Shown one piece after another: positions 19,364 to 27,182 of a stretch of 64,000 nt of DNA (the stretch's first letter is position 1; each line of letters opens with the position of its first letter). Source of the stretch: Brevibacillus dissolubilis (GTDB taxonomy: Bacteria; Bacillota; Bacilli; Brevibacillales; Brevibacillaceae). The DNA lies in the NCBI RefSeq assembly GCF_006170445.1, contig NZ_VCNA01000009.1:124001-188000 (forward strand), written 5' to 3'. The notes under the pieces were generated by a model, which did not search any database, had not been told where the DNA came from, and was given only the letters and a program-made list of their open reading frames with translations. A program made the translations under genes and the position numbers.

Positions 19364-21718
19364 TTACTTCAACTCCACGATGGTCGCGCCTACTCCGCCC
19401 TCACCCTGTCCGCCGAGACGGAAGGACTTGACGTTGCGGTGACTGCGCAGGTATTCGTGAACCCCTTTGCGCAAGGCACCTGTACCGTTGCCGGTAATAA
19501 TCGATACGGAGTGGAAGCCTGCGAGCAGTACCTCATCTAAATAGCGGTCGATCTCGCTGATGCCATCCTCGACATTGTAGCCGCGCAGGTCAAGCTCCAT
19601 TTTCACATCGGTTTTTGCCCGTTTGACGGAGGTGAACTGCTGCACAGGAGGTTTTTGGCTGGCTTCCTTGACGACGTTCATGTCGTCGCGCTTCACTTTC
19701 ATCTTCATGATGCCGATCTGTACGAGGAATTCCTTGTCATTGACCTTTTCTAAGACGGTACCACGCTGGTTGAACGTGGTGACCATCACCTCGTCGCCTA
19801 CCTTGATCTGGTGGGCACGGACGGCTTTTGGCTTTTTGACTTTTTCTTTTTCCAGCTCGAGGACTGCATTGCCGAGGCGCTGCTTGGCATCGATTAAGCG
19901 GTGTTCCTTGATCTCGACACCTTCGCGGCGCATCTGGCGCAGCTCACGGATGATGTCGTCGGCTTCTTCGCGGGCCAGCTGGACGGCGAGGTGTGCCTCT
20001 TCCTCCGCTTTTTCGAGCATGCGGTTCTTCTCTTCGGCGAAGCGCTGGCGCTCCTCTTCGAGCTGACGGCGCAGCTCTTCCGCTTGGCGGCGGAGTGCTT
20101 CGGCTTCTTCGCGCTCGCGTTCGGCTGATTTTTTGTTGCGTTCGAGGGAGGCGATCATCACTTCGACTTGGTTGTCTTCTTCGCTGACGGATGAGCGGGC
20201 TTTCTCGATGATCTCATCGGGCAAGCCTAGGCGGCGGGCAATGGCGAATGCATTGGAGCGGCCAGGGACACCGACGAGCAGTTTATAGGTAGGACGCAGG
20301 GTCTGTACATCGAACTCGACGCTTGCGTTGATCACTTCTTTGCGTTCGTAGGCATAGGCTTTCAGCTCGCTGTAGTGGGTGGTGGCGACAAGACGTGCGC
20401 CTTTTTCCAGTACGAAGTCGAGGATGGACATCGCGAGGGCCGCACCTTCTGTCGGGTCTGTACCTGCACCCAGCTCATCGAACAGCACGAGGCTTTTTTC
20501 ATCCATGTTCTGCAGGATGGAGATGATGTTGACCAGATGGCTGGAGAACGTGGAGAGGCTCTGCTCGATCGACTGTTCGTCACCGATATCGGCGAAGATC
20601 GAGGAGAATACGGCCATCTCGCTGTCATCGTCAGCCGGGACCTGCAGACCAGACATGGCCATCAGGGACAAAAGACCGATCGTCTTGATCGTGACGGTCT
20701 TACCCCCGGTGTTGGGACCCGTGATGACGATCGCGGTGTAGCTCTGACCCAGCTCGACATCGGTTGGTACGACAACATTCCGGTCGATCAATGGATGGCG
20801 GGCGCGTTTGAGGCGGATGAAGCCTGTATCGTTGAGCTTAGGGGTGGTCGCTTTCATGCTGTAGCCGAGGTTGGCTTTGGCGAAGATGAAGTCGATTTCG
20901 GCCAAAAGCTCGACGTTTTGCTTCAGCTCTTCTACGTGCTCGCCTACTTTTACGGTAAGCGCATAGAGGATTTTTTCGATCTCGCGCTCTTCACGGATCC
21001 GCTGCTCACGGAGCTTGTTGTTCATCTGCACGACAGCTTCTGGCTCGATGAACAGGGTCGCACCTGATGCGGACTGGTCATGGACGATCCCGCCGAAATG
21101 CTGGCGGTACTCTTGCTTGACCGGGATGACGTAACGGTCACCACGGATCGTGACGATATTCTCCATCAGCATCTTCTGGATGGAGGTGGAGCGGGTCATG
21201 GAATCCAGCTTTTCGCGGATGCGGGATTCGAGGCTGCGGATCTCTTGGCGGATCTGGCGCAGGTCGATGCTGGCTGAATCCATCACATCTCCGTCATCAT
21301 TAATACAGTTCTTGATCTCCTGCTCCGTCTCACGCAAGCCCTCGATCCCCTCGGCGAGGTACTTAAGGATCGGCAGCTCGTGATTGTCAGCCACATCGAG
21401 CAGGAAGTTCTTGAGGCGGCGTCCTGCATAGATGGTGCTCGCGATATCGAGCAGTTCCAACGGGGCAAGCATCGCACCCAGACGGCTACGCTGGATTGGG
21501 CCGCGGATGTCACGGATCCCCCCGAGCGGCACATCACCTTTAAGCCGCAGCACTTCGGAGCCTTCATAGGTTGCTTGTTGTGCATGACGCACTTGGTCTA
21601 TATTGGTAAAAGGAGCAATCTGTCTGCACCATTCTTTACCTAACGTGGAAGAAGCTTTGTCCACTAACAAAGCGACGATTTTATCGTATTCTAACGTTTT
21701 CAAAACCCGTTGCTCCAC
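19364..21718 (-). CDS. mutS2: MutS2 (anti-recombination/ribosome-rescue ATPase) with Smr domain
   Basis: A full-length 784-residue MutS2. It has a core/lever domain, the ATPase with Walker A GPNTGGKT (334-341) and Walker B LVLFDELGAGTDPTEGAAL near 410, a long charged coiled coil (about 520-620), a KOW-like linker, and a C-terminal Smr domain starting ELDLRGYNVEDG. Family members suppress recombination or split collided ribosomes. The LDLRG motif is intact, but the HGxGTG motif of Smr reads TGNGTG, without His. It starts with GTG at 21718 after AGGAGG. It is followed by the DUF350 gene and separated here from its usual upstream neighbours (zapA, yshB, polX). Confidence 0.96.
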   Translation of the reverse strand: MEQRVLKTLEYDKIVALLVDKASSTLGKEWCRQIAPFTNIDQVRHAQQATYEGSEVLRLKGDVPLGGIRDIRGPIQRSRLGAMLAPLELLDIASTIYAGRRLKNFLLDVADNHELPILKYLAEGIEGLRETEQEIKNCINDDGDVMDSASIDLRQIRQEIRSLESRIREKLDSMTRSTSIQKMLMENIVTIRGDRYVIPVKQEYRQHFGGIVHDQSASGATLFIEPEAVVQMNNKLREQRIREEREIEKILYALTVKVGEHVEELKQNVELLAEIDFIFAKANLGYSMKATTPKLNDTGFIRLKRARHPLIDRNVVVPTDVELGQSYTAIVITGPNTGGKTVTIKTIGLLSLMAMSGLQVPADDDSEMAVFSSIFADIGDEQSIEQSLSTFSSHLVNIISILQNMDEKSLVLFDELGAGTDPTEGAALAMSILDFVLEKGARLVATTHYSELKAYAYERKEVINASVEFDVQTLRPTYKLLVGVPGRSNAFAIARRLGLPDEIIEKARSSVSEEDNQVEVMIASLERNKKSAEREREEAEALRRQAEELRRQLEEERQRFAEEKNRMLEKAEEEAHLAVQLAREEADDIIRELRQMRREGVEIKEHRLIDAKQRLGNAVLELEKEKVKKPKAVRAHQIKVGDEVMVTTFNQRGTVLEKVNDKEFLVQIGIMKMKVKRDDMNVVKEASQKPPVQQFTSVKRAKTDVKMELDLRGYNVEDGISEIDRYLDEVLLAGFHSVSIITGNGTGALRKGVHEYLRSHRNVKSFRLGGQGEGGVGATIVELK

Positions 21719-21753
21719 TTGGGTTCCTCCTAACCAAAAAGCATTATCTTTCT

Positions 21754-21762
21754 ATTATACCA
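21754..21762 (-). promoter_or_regulatory. Extended -10 promoter of mutS2
   Basis: Leftward the sequence reads TGGTATAAT, a perfect -10 with TGn extension, about 35 bases before the GTG of mutS2. No strong -35 is present, as is common for extended -10 promoters. Confidence 0.6.
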
Positions 21763-21847
21763 TGTGACAAGTATTGCTGAACAATTTTTGCGTTGAATCG
21801 ACAAGCATGATTCACCTATTTTTGCAGAGGATGGGAGGAATGGCAGG

Positions 21848-22759
21848 ATGCCGTACAGATTGGGGAACGGAATGCGGATTCATTACCTGGAATGGGGAGA
21901 TCAACAGGCACAGCCTGTGGTGCTGATTCACGGCATACAGGGGTGTGCGGCGATCTGGTCAGAGGTGGCAGAAGCATTGGCACAGGCGGGCTATCGCGTC
22001 ATCGCGCCGGATCTGCGCTGGCATGGGCAGACTTCACCTGATTCAGCCTCGTCGAACGTGGTTATATCTTCTCCAACGGGATATCCTCCCCATACCCCCG
22101 TTACGGAAAAGACCCGACCTTATACTGTCACGGCCTACGCCCAAGACGTGATCACCCTGATCGAACAACTCTCCCTGGGTTCCGTCCACCTCGTCGGCCA
22201 CTCCCTGGGCGCAACGATTGCGTGGGAAGTGGCCACCGCGCGCCAAGACTTGGTGGATCGCCTGGTGATCGAAGACCAGCATCCATGCGCCCGTGACGGC
22301 AATCTGTCGTACTGGTTGGATTGGGCGAAGTCGTGGCAGGGGTCTTTTTCATCTTATGAAGAAGGAATCGCTTATCTGCATCAAATCGGACGAAATCCCG
22401 CCTGGTGGGGGCCAAGCCTGACCGAAAAAGCAGACGGCAGCTGGGGCTGGGCTTTTGATGTCCAAGCTTTGGTGGAGACCGCCCGGCAGATGCACCAGCA
22501 AGACGAATGGGACAGGCTGGCACGGATTCAAGCCCCGGTGCTGCTCATCCGCGGGGAGTGCAGTACACATCTCGCGGCAGATACAGCGGATCAGATGGTG
22601 AAGACGATCCCCGATGCTGTACTGGTAACCATCGCTGGTGAGGATCATTGGGTCCATCGGCATGCTCATCCATATGTAGATGTGGTGATCGACTTCTTCT
22701 CTTCTGCATCTGTAACGAAGCTGGCGCTTACACTGGAGGCGGAGCAAGATAAGCCCTGA
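21848..22759 (+). CDS. Alpha/beta-fold hydrolase
   Basis: A 303-residue alpha/beta hydrolase. It has oxyanion-hole HGIQGC near 28-33, nucleophile elbow GHSLGA (Ser119), an acid probably near residue 240 and the catalytic His in GEDHWVH near 273. An irregular Pro/Ser/Thr-rich loop of about 25 residues (65-92) interrupts the core after strand 4. GGAGG sits nine bases before the ATG. The gene stands divergent from mutS2. Substrate unknown; esterase, lactonase or haloperoxidase-like activities are all possible in this superfamily. Confidence 0.8.
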   Translation: MPYRLGNGMRIHYLEWGDQQAQPVVLIHGIQGCAAIWSEVAEALAQAGYRVIAPDLRWHGQTSPDSASSNVVISSPTGYPPHTPVTEKTRPYTVTAYAQDVITLIEQLSLGSVHLVGHSLGATIAWEVATARQDLVDRLVIEDQHPCARDGNLSYWLDWAKSWQGSFSSYEEGIAYLHQIGRNPAWWGPSLTEKADGSWGWAFDVQALVETARQMHQQDEWDRLARIQAPVLLIRGECSTHLAADTADQMVKTIPDAVLVTIAGEDHWVHRHAHPYVDVVIDFFSSASVTKLALTLEAEQDKP

Positions 22760-22879
22760 GCCGCTATACACCGCGTCTTACAGGCCCTTTCAATGATTTG
22801 GCACGCCAATCCTTACATACTCCCTCCCTCTTTTGCACATGGTATGAAAAGCCCCCAAGAAAAAAGGAGGAGATACGAG

Positions 22880-23239
22880 ATGACGATTATCCGTCATATC
22901 ATCCGTTTTGTTGTCGCGGCCCTCGTTTTGATGTTGGTTGGTTTCTTGGTACCAGGATTTGAGATCGCCAGCTTCTGGACAGCCCTGTTGGCTGCGCTCG
23001 TCATCGCTGTGATCGGCTGGGCGGTGGAGGCAGTGTTTGGTGACAGAATCTCCCCTTATAACCGTGGAATCGTAGGCTTTCTCGTCAGCGCCGTGGTCAT
23101 TTACCTGACCCAGTTTATTGTTGGCGGAATCCGCGTGACGATTCTCGGTGCGCTCTTGGCGTCGCTGGTGATCGGGATTATTGATCTGTTCATCCCGATC
23201 AAAGGTAAGATGGATTTCACCCCGAATGGGCAGAGATAA
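22880..23239 (+). CDS. Small membrane protein, phage holin family 4 / YvlD-like
   Basis: A 119-residue protein with four hydrophobic helices (about 6-26, 30-48, 60-80, 85-105) and a polar tail. The GFLVPGFEIASFWTALLAA and NRGIVGFL stretches match the YvlD/'phage holin family 4' proteins, which are chromosomal envelope-stress-associated membrane proteins and not phage lysis genes. The ATG at 22880 follows AAGGAGGAGATACGAG, an excellent ribosome site. It ends before a strong terminator. Confidence 0.78.
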   Translation: MTIIRHIIRFVVAALVLMLVGFLVPGFEIASFWTALLAALVIAVIGWAVEAVFGDRISPYNRGIVGFLVSAVVIYLTQFIVGGIRVTILGALLASLVIGIIDLFIPIKGKMDFTPNGQR

Positions 23240-23267
23240 GCGCAATGCAGCAATACCGTCTGCATAG

Positions 23268-23304
23268 GAAAAAGGCAACCCGTGATTAGTGGGTTGCCTT
23301 TTTT
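23268..23304 (+). terminator. Intrinsic terminator after the YvlD-like gene
   Basis: AAAAGGCAACCC pairs with GGGTTGCCTTTT around nine bases, followed by TTTT. It can also act leftward for nothing obvious and just precedes the convergent small genes. Confidence 0.85.
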
Positions 23305-23318
23305 GTGTGGGCGGGTGG

Positions 23319-23594
23319 TTATGGTTTGGGTGGAATCTCCTGCTGTTCATTTTTGAAGTCGGAAAAGGACCAATTTTGATATCCGGCTGGTTGGGTTTCC
23401 CCTGTGGCGGTTTTCTCATCCTTCGTGTATCGGGAGGTGTACTCGTACTCCGCTGTGTCATCTGGATCCTCGTAAAAGCGCATCTGTACGCGGGGATATC
23501 TCCCCTGCTCCTCTTCGTAACGGACCAGATAATCCTGTTCGATCACTTCTTGTTGGAATTGACTGCTGTTGAGCAGATCCTTCAATTGATACAT
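23319..23594 (-). CDS. Uncharacterised 91-residue protein, possibly the second half of a split lipoprotein
   Basis: This acidic 91-residue protein lacks a signal peptide of its own. It starts with an ATG overlapping by 13 bases, in another frame, the end of the lipoprotein gene upstream. Only a weak ribosome site (AAAGAAG) is present. Its N-terminus, MYQLKDLLNSSQFQQEVIEQ, reads like the natural continuation of the helix begun by KLSKEDHLIS at the end of the upstream product. Either the two are translationally coupled, or one lipoprotein gene has been broken by a frameshift. No family recognised. Confidence 0.5.
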   Translation of the reverse strand: MYQLKDLLNSSQFQQEVIEQDYLVRYEEEQGRYPRVQMRFYEDPDDTAEYEYTSRYTKDEKTATGETQPAGYQNWSFSDFKNEQQEIPPKP

Positions 23595-23818
23595 GATATC
23601 AAGTGATCTTCTTTGCTGAGCTTATCGTCGAGCCTCACCTGAACGTGCAGAGTGGTCGGGGAGTATTTCATCTCAACATCATCGATATGTTTGTATTGGG
23701 ATGTGATGTCTTGTTCAAATTGCACGACTTGCTCTGTATCTATGCTGGTGTAAGACGTACAGCCGCTTGCGGTCGCAGCCAGTCCGAGTACGGTCGTCAG
23801 TAAGAGTAGCTTCTTCAT
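23582..23818 (-). CDS. Small lipoprotein, possibly truncated by frameshift
   Basis: A 78-residue product starting MKKLLLLTTVLGLAATASGC, a clear type II signal peptide with lipobox TASGC, so it should be anchored outside the membrane. The mature part is only about 60 residues, one predicted beta strand pair (EMKYSPTTLHVQVRLD) and a helix cut off at KEDHLISCIN. ATG at 23818 is chosen because GAGG lies about 11 bases upstream and the signal sequence starts there. See the overlapping frame at 23319-23594 for the probable remainder. Confidence 0.65.
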   Translation of the reverse strand: MKKLLLLTTVLGLAATASGCTSYTSIDTEQVVQFEQDITSQYKHIDDVEMKYSPTTLHVQVRLDDKLSKEDHLISCIN

Positions 23819-23841
23819 TCCATCACACACCTCATAAAAAA

Positions 23842-23871
23842 TCCCAACCCGAACGAAACGTCAGGTTGGAA
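23842..23871 (-). terminator. Terminator after larB
   Basis: Leftward, TTCCAACC pairs with GGTTGGGA around 14 bases and is followed by TTTTTTA. It lies 40 bases after the larB stop and just before the lipoprotein gene. Confidence 0.75.
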
Positions 23872-23909
23872 TGATTACTGTTGATCTATACATGATGTGG
23901 CATACACGT

Positions 23910-24671
23910 TTAGGCGTTACCTGGAGAAGCCATCCGATGAATCATCCCTGCCATATACCCCGCACCAAAACCATTATCGATGTTCACTACAGACACACCA
24001 TTCGCACAGGAATTGAGCATGGATAAAAGCGCCGCAACCCCGCCAAAATTGGCACCATAGCCTACACTGGTCGGCACGGCAATCACTGGCTTATCCACCA
24101 GCCCGGCCACCACACTGGTCAGCGCACCTTCCATGCCCGCGACACAGACAATCACCGATGCGCCGCGAATCTCGTCCAAGCGTTTGAACAGACGGTGAAT
24201 GCCAGCCACGCCGACGTCGGTAATCACCCGTACCTCACTGCCGAAGCAGCGCACGGTCCAAGCGGCTTCCTGTGCCACCTGCCAGTCAGATGTCCCTGCG
24301 GCCACGACGGCGACATAGCCTTCCCGTACAGGCGTAAGCGGCTGTTCGCTCCAGACGACGATATTGGCATCTGCATGATACACAGACTCTGGAACCACCT
24401 GCTGTACCGCCTCCGCCTGCTCGCGCGATACACGGGTAGCCAGCACGATTGGCTGATGCTCGGTCAGCTTGGCAAAAATCCCGGTGAACTGCTCCACGCT
24501 TTTTCCAGCGGCATAGATCACTTCTGGGAATCCGGTACGCTCCTCACGGGACAGATCCAACTGAGCGAAGCCTAAGTCGCTTACCTGTGTCATCTGCTCA
24601 TACGCCTGATCGACGGTGAGCTGGCCTGATTTTACTTTATACAAAATGGATTTGATATCTGCATTATCCAT
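23910..24671 (-). CDS. larB: LarB, pyridinium-3,5-biscarboxylic acid mononucleotide synthase
   Basis: LarB carboxylates and hydrolyses nicotinic acid adenine dinucleotide in the first step of nickel-pincer nucleotide synthesis, the cofactor of lactate racemase and related enzymes. The 253-residue protein has a LarB-specific N-terminal part (SREERTGFPEVIYAAGKS) and a PurE-like C-terminal domain with GTSDWQVAQEAA, VAGMEGALTSVVAGL and VPTSVGYGANFGGVAALLSML. ATG at 24671 follows AAGGAAA and overlaps larE by 8 bases. No larA or larC is within the window. Confidence 0.93.
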   Translation of the reverse strand: MDNADIKSILYKVKSGQLTVDQAYEQMTQVSDLGFAQLDLSREERTGFPEVIYAAGKSVEQFTGIFAKLTEHQPIVLATRVSREQAEAVQQVVPESVYHADANIVVWSEQPLTPVREGYVAVVAAGTSDWQVAQEAAWTVRCFGSEVRVITDVGVAGIHRLFKRLDEIRGASVIVCVAGMEGALTSVVAGLVDKPVIAVPTSVGYGANFGGVAALLSMLNSCANGVSVVNIDNGFGAGYMAGMIHRMASPGNA

Positions 24672-25539
24672 GGGTTTCCTTCGCTTCCTTGCTGAGCACA
24701 GCATTCAGGCTGCCTGTCTGGTATCCGAACAGGTCAAGCGTGACATACTTGTAGCCGATTTTCATCAGGGTCTGATTGATCTCTGCATGCTTTTCCACCA
24801 GACGCGGGAAGTCCTGCGGCTCCACCTCGATGCGGGCGATGTTGTCGTGATGACGCACGCGCACCTGATGGAAGCCAAGTGCCAACAGATAGCCTTCCGC
24901 CTGGTCGATCATATTGATCTTTTCCAGCGTGATCTCGTTGCCGTACGGGATGCGTGAGGACAGGCAGGCAAATGACGGCTTATCCCATGTGGACAGCCCC
25001 ATCTCTTTGGACAGCTGGCGCAATTCTTCTTTGAAAAGACCTGCTTCCTGCAATGGACTGCGCACCCCGCGCTGAGCCGCCGCCATGCGTCCCGGACGGT
25101 AGTCGCCGAGGTCGTCCATGTTGGCTCCGTCTGCGATGATCCCGCCCCACTCGTTTTCTTCTGCCAAGTGGCCCAGATGCTCATACAGACCATCTTTGCA
25201 ATAAAAACAGCGGTTGACCGGATTCGATACAAAATTCGGATTCTCCATCTCGCGGATCTCTGTTGTATAAAAGCGCGCGCCCAGCTGTTCGGCCAAACGC
25301 TTCGCTGCCTCAAACTCCCGTGTCGGGAACGTCTCTGATGCCGCTGTGACGGCAATCGCTTCGTTGCCGAGCACCTGTACAGCTCTTGCTAACAGGAAAG
25401 TGCTGTCCACACCACCTGAGAAGGCGATGACAACCCGTTTCATCTCCCGCAGGATGTTACCCAGTTTTTCATCTTTTTCCCGGATGGTTAACCGCTTCGC
25501 CATGTCGAGCAAGTCGTCTTTGGATGTGATGTCAGTCAA
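24664..25539 (-). CDS. larE: LarE, ATP-dependent sacrificial sulfur transferase
   Basis: LarE adenylates the LarB product and inserts sulfur to give the thiolated pincer nucleotide. The 291-residue protein has the PP-loop SGGVDS (41-46), the CFYC pair (111-114) after NPVNR, and Cys192 in PSFACLSSRIPYG, the position of the sacrificial cysteine in Lactobacillus LarE. Some LarE proteins use a [4Fe-4S] cluster instead; the extra cysteine pair here keeps that open. It is first in a two-gene larE-larB unit, with overlap and a terminator after larB. Confidence 0.92.
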   Translation of the reverse strand: MTDITSKDDLLDMAKRLTIREKDEKLGNILREMKRVVIAFSGGVDSTFLLARAVQVLGNEAIAVTAASETFPTREFEAAKRLAEQLGARFYTTEIREMENPNFVSNPVNRCFYCKDGLYEHLGHLAEENEWGGIIADGANMDDLGDYRPGRMAAAQRGVRSPLQEAGLFKEELRQLSKEMGLSTWDKPSFACLSSRIPYGNEITLEKINMIDQAEGYLLALGFHQVRVRHHDNIARIEVEPQDFPRLVEKHAEINQTLMKIGYKYVTLDLFGYQTGSLNAVLSKEAKETHG

Positions 25540-25567
25540 AACGATTCACCTCTTTCTTCATCGCTCT

Positions 25568-25573
25568 ATTATA
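25568..25573 (-). promoter_or_regulatory. Candidate -10 box of larE-larB
   Basis: Leftward TATAAT lies 29 bases before the larE start, just inside a large inverted repeat. The -35 match is poor. Confidence 0.4.
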
Positions 25574-25597
25574 CTTTTTCTGCGAAAACTTAGCACG

Positions 25598-25653
25598 ACA
25601 AAATCAGCGGTCGGCACACATTTGGGTAAGGTGTGAACGACCACTGATTTTGT
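25598..25653. repeat. Interrupted inverted repeat upstream of larE
   Basis: ACAAAATCAG (25598-25607) pairs with CTGATTTTGT (25644-25653), and the pairing continues inward with CGGTCG/CGACC and CACAC/GTGTG around a short loop. It lies between the larE -10 box and the long element at 25707-25810. It could be a terminator-like hairpin for the MFS gene, an operator or part of a mobile repeat; there is no T-run typical of a terminator. Confidence 0.65.
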
Positions 25654-25706
25654 CTGTCCATTTTTTGCAGAAAGGAAGTCGGAAGTCTTTTTTATTTATA
25701 GATGGT

Positions 25707-25810
25707 GGCTAGCCGTTGGAGTGTGAGCAGCATCTGTTCGTAAGGAGACCGGCCCCAAAGGGGGAAAGGCGACTGGAGAACAGATGCTGCTCACACTCCT
25801 CGGGATAGCC
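25707..25810. repeat. Long inverted-repeat element, copy A
   Basis: Arms GGAGTGTGAGCAGCATCTGTTC (25718-25739) and its exact reverse complement (25778-25799) are 22 bp, perfect; GGCTA/TAGCC extends them outward. The 38-base loop holds GTAAGGAGACCGG and GGGAAAGGCGACTGG around a CCCC/GGGG mini-hairpin. The same loop occurs on the opposite strand in the element at 39491-39616, and a looser match in 55491-55612. It begins 8 bases after the MFS stop. Confidence 0.85.
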
Positions 25811-25817
25811 AGACGAC

Positions 25818-27056
25818 CTATACCGCCGTTGCCGCCTGCACCTGTGCCTCTTTTTCCTTCTGCTGCTTCACTTTGCGGATCAAGTTACGCTGGGCAAATG
25901 CTGAGACGAACAAAAGCGCACCGATCACGGCGAACAGCCAACCGCCGCCGAGGTACTCCAGGATCACACCGCCGAGCAACGGGCCAAATGAGCGGGCGGA
26001 TTGCCAGCTGAGGGCGAAGATGGAGAAGTAGCGGCCGCGCAGTTCTTCGGGGGCCATCATGGAGACGACCTTTTGTACGTGTGGGCCGTTGAGCATCTCG
26101 CCGATGGTGAAAATGAACTCAAATAGGATCAGCAGTGCCAAGCCCGGTGCCCAGCCGTAGCCGAAACAGACGACGACAAAGGACATATAGGCAAAGAACA
26201 ACACTTTTTCCGGGGCGATCTGCTCAGTCTTTTTCGCCAGCCAGATCTGCATGGTGATGACAAAAATCCCGTTGAGCGTGATCAGCGTCACGTAAATATC
26301 TTCGAAGTTGGCGAAATGGTTCTTCAGATGGAGCGGGAACGTGGAGTCAACCTGTGCATACAACAGACCGACCGGTACCGCGAGCAAGGTCAGCCAGTAG
26401 AGGGACTTATGCTCGGCGAATACGAAGGGAATGGTTTCATTTTTCTCTGCCTTGATCCGTGCTGCTGCGGGGAGGGTCTCCTGTATCTTGAAGAATACCA
26501 TCCCGGCATAGATGAGCGAAGCCACGGCGGAGATCGTGAACACGAGCGCCGGGTTTTGCTTGAAGATCAACAGCCCGATCACCGGGCCGATTGCCGAACC
26601 GAGGTTAAAGGCGGTATGCAAGAGGGCAAATACCTGAGCACGCTTCTCCTGTGGCACCACATCTGCCACCTGTGCATTGGCCGCTGGCAGGAACAGCGCC
26701 ATCCCTAAGCCGTTGAGTATGGTCAGTACGGCAAACGTCCAGACCGATTCCGCGAAGGCAAATCCGAGCATCGAGCCGGCCTGAATCAAGAGCGCCAGCA
26801 TCATCAGCGGTTTTCGCCCGTAGCGGTCAGCCAGTGAACCGCCCCACAGCCCCAGGATCATGCCCGCCAGCGGCTGCAGACCGACAACGAGCATCGGCAG
26901 CAGGACAGAGCCTTCTAATTTGTCATATAAGTACAGCGCCAAAAACGGGCGCAGCATAAACCCGGTCAACGTGCTCAAAGCCGTACCCATCACGCGAATC
27001 CATATCGCGGAATCGTACTCGGCGATCATCGCCCTAAGTCTATTCATCGTATCCAA
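25818..27056 (-). CDS. MFS transporter (drug/sugar efflux type)
   Basis: A 412-residue major facilitator protein with about 12 helices, motif A GGSLADRYGRKP near residues 73-84 and an intracellular loop after helix 6. It lies divergent from an SgrR-like regulator. In enterobacteria SgrR sits next to setA, an MFS sugar exporter, and similar SgrR-MFS pairs are frequent in Bacilli, so control by this neighbour is likely (inference). Substrate unknown. The ATG is at 27056. The gene is followed by inverted-repeat copy A. Confidence 0.87.
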   Translation of the reverse strand: MDTMNRLRAMIAEYDSAIWIRVMGTALSTLTGFMLRPFLALYLYDKLEGSVLLPMLVVGLQPLAGMILGLWGGSLADRYGRKPLMMLALLIQAGSMLGFAFAESVWTFAVLTILNGLGMALFLPAANAQVADVVPQEKRAQVFALLHTAFNLGSAIGPVIGLLIFKQNPALVFTISAVASLIYAGMVFFKIQETLPAAARIKAEKNETIPFVFAEHKSLYWLTLLAVPVGLLYAQVDSTFPLHLKNHFANFEDIYVTLITLNGIFVITMQIWLAKKTEQIAPEKVLFFAYMSFVVVCFGYGWAPGLALLILFEFIFTIGEMLNGPHVQKVVSMMAPEELRGRYFSIFALSWQSARSFGPLLGGVILEYLGGGWLFAVIGALLFVSAFAQRNLIRKVKQQKEKEAQVQAATAV

Positions 27057-27077
27057 CTCCCCTTTTTATCTGTTCTC

Positions 27078-27107
27078 ACCTAGACATCATTTTACCTAGA
27101 TTAAGGT
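27078..27107. promoter_or_regulatory. Candidate operator between MFS and SgrR-like genes
   Basis: ACCTAGA occurs twice, at 27078-27084 and 27094-27100, 16 bases apart (about one and a half helical turns). The second copy forms a partial palindrome with AGGT at 27104-27107. It lies 22 to 51 bases from the MFS start, where a divergent regulator would bind. Based on pattern only. Confidence 0.4.
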
Positions 27108-27182
27108 GAAGAAAAAGTGTAAATTAGTGAAAGAGTATTTCATCTTTTTCCAAAAGATGTGCAAAAAGGAGCGGACACACGT

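Noticed and set aside
22880-23239. Phage lysis function suggested by the 'holin' name
   Set aside because: No endolysin or phage genes nearby; YvlD-like proteins are chromosomal membrane proteins, so no prophage is called.
22790-23461. 223-codon minus-strand frame
   Set aside because: Covers the YvlD-like gene in antisense; composition rich in His, Asp and Asn, no start signal.
25707-25810. Copy A as a simple terminator of the MFS gene
   Set aside because: The loop is long and no T-run follows on the minus strand; the same loop in copy B points to a repeat family. A termination side effect remains possible.
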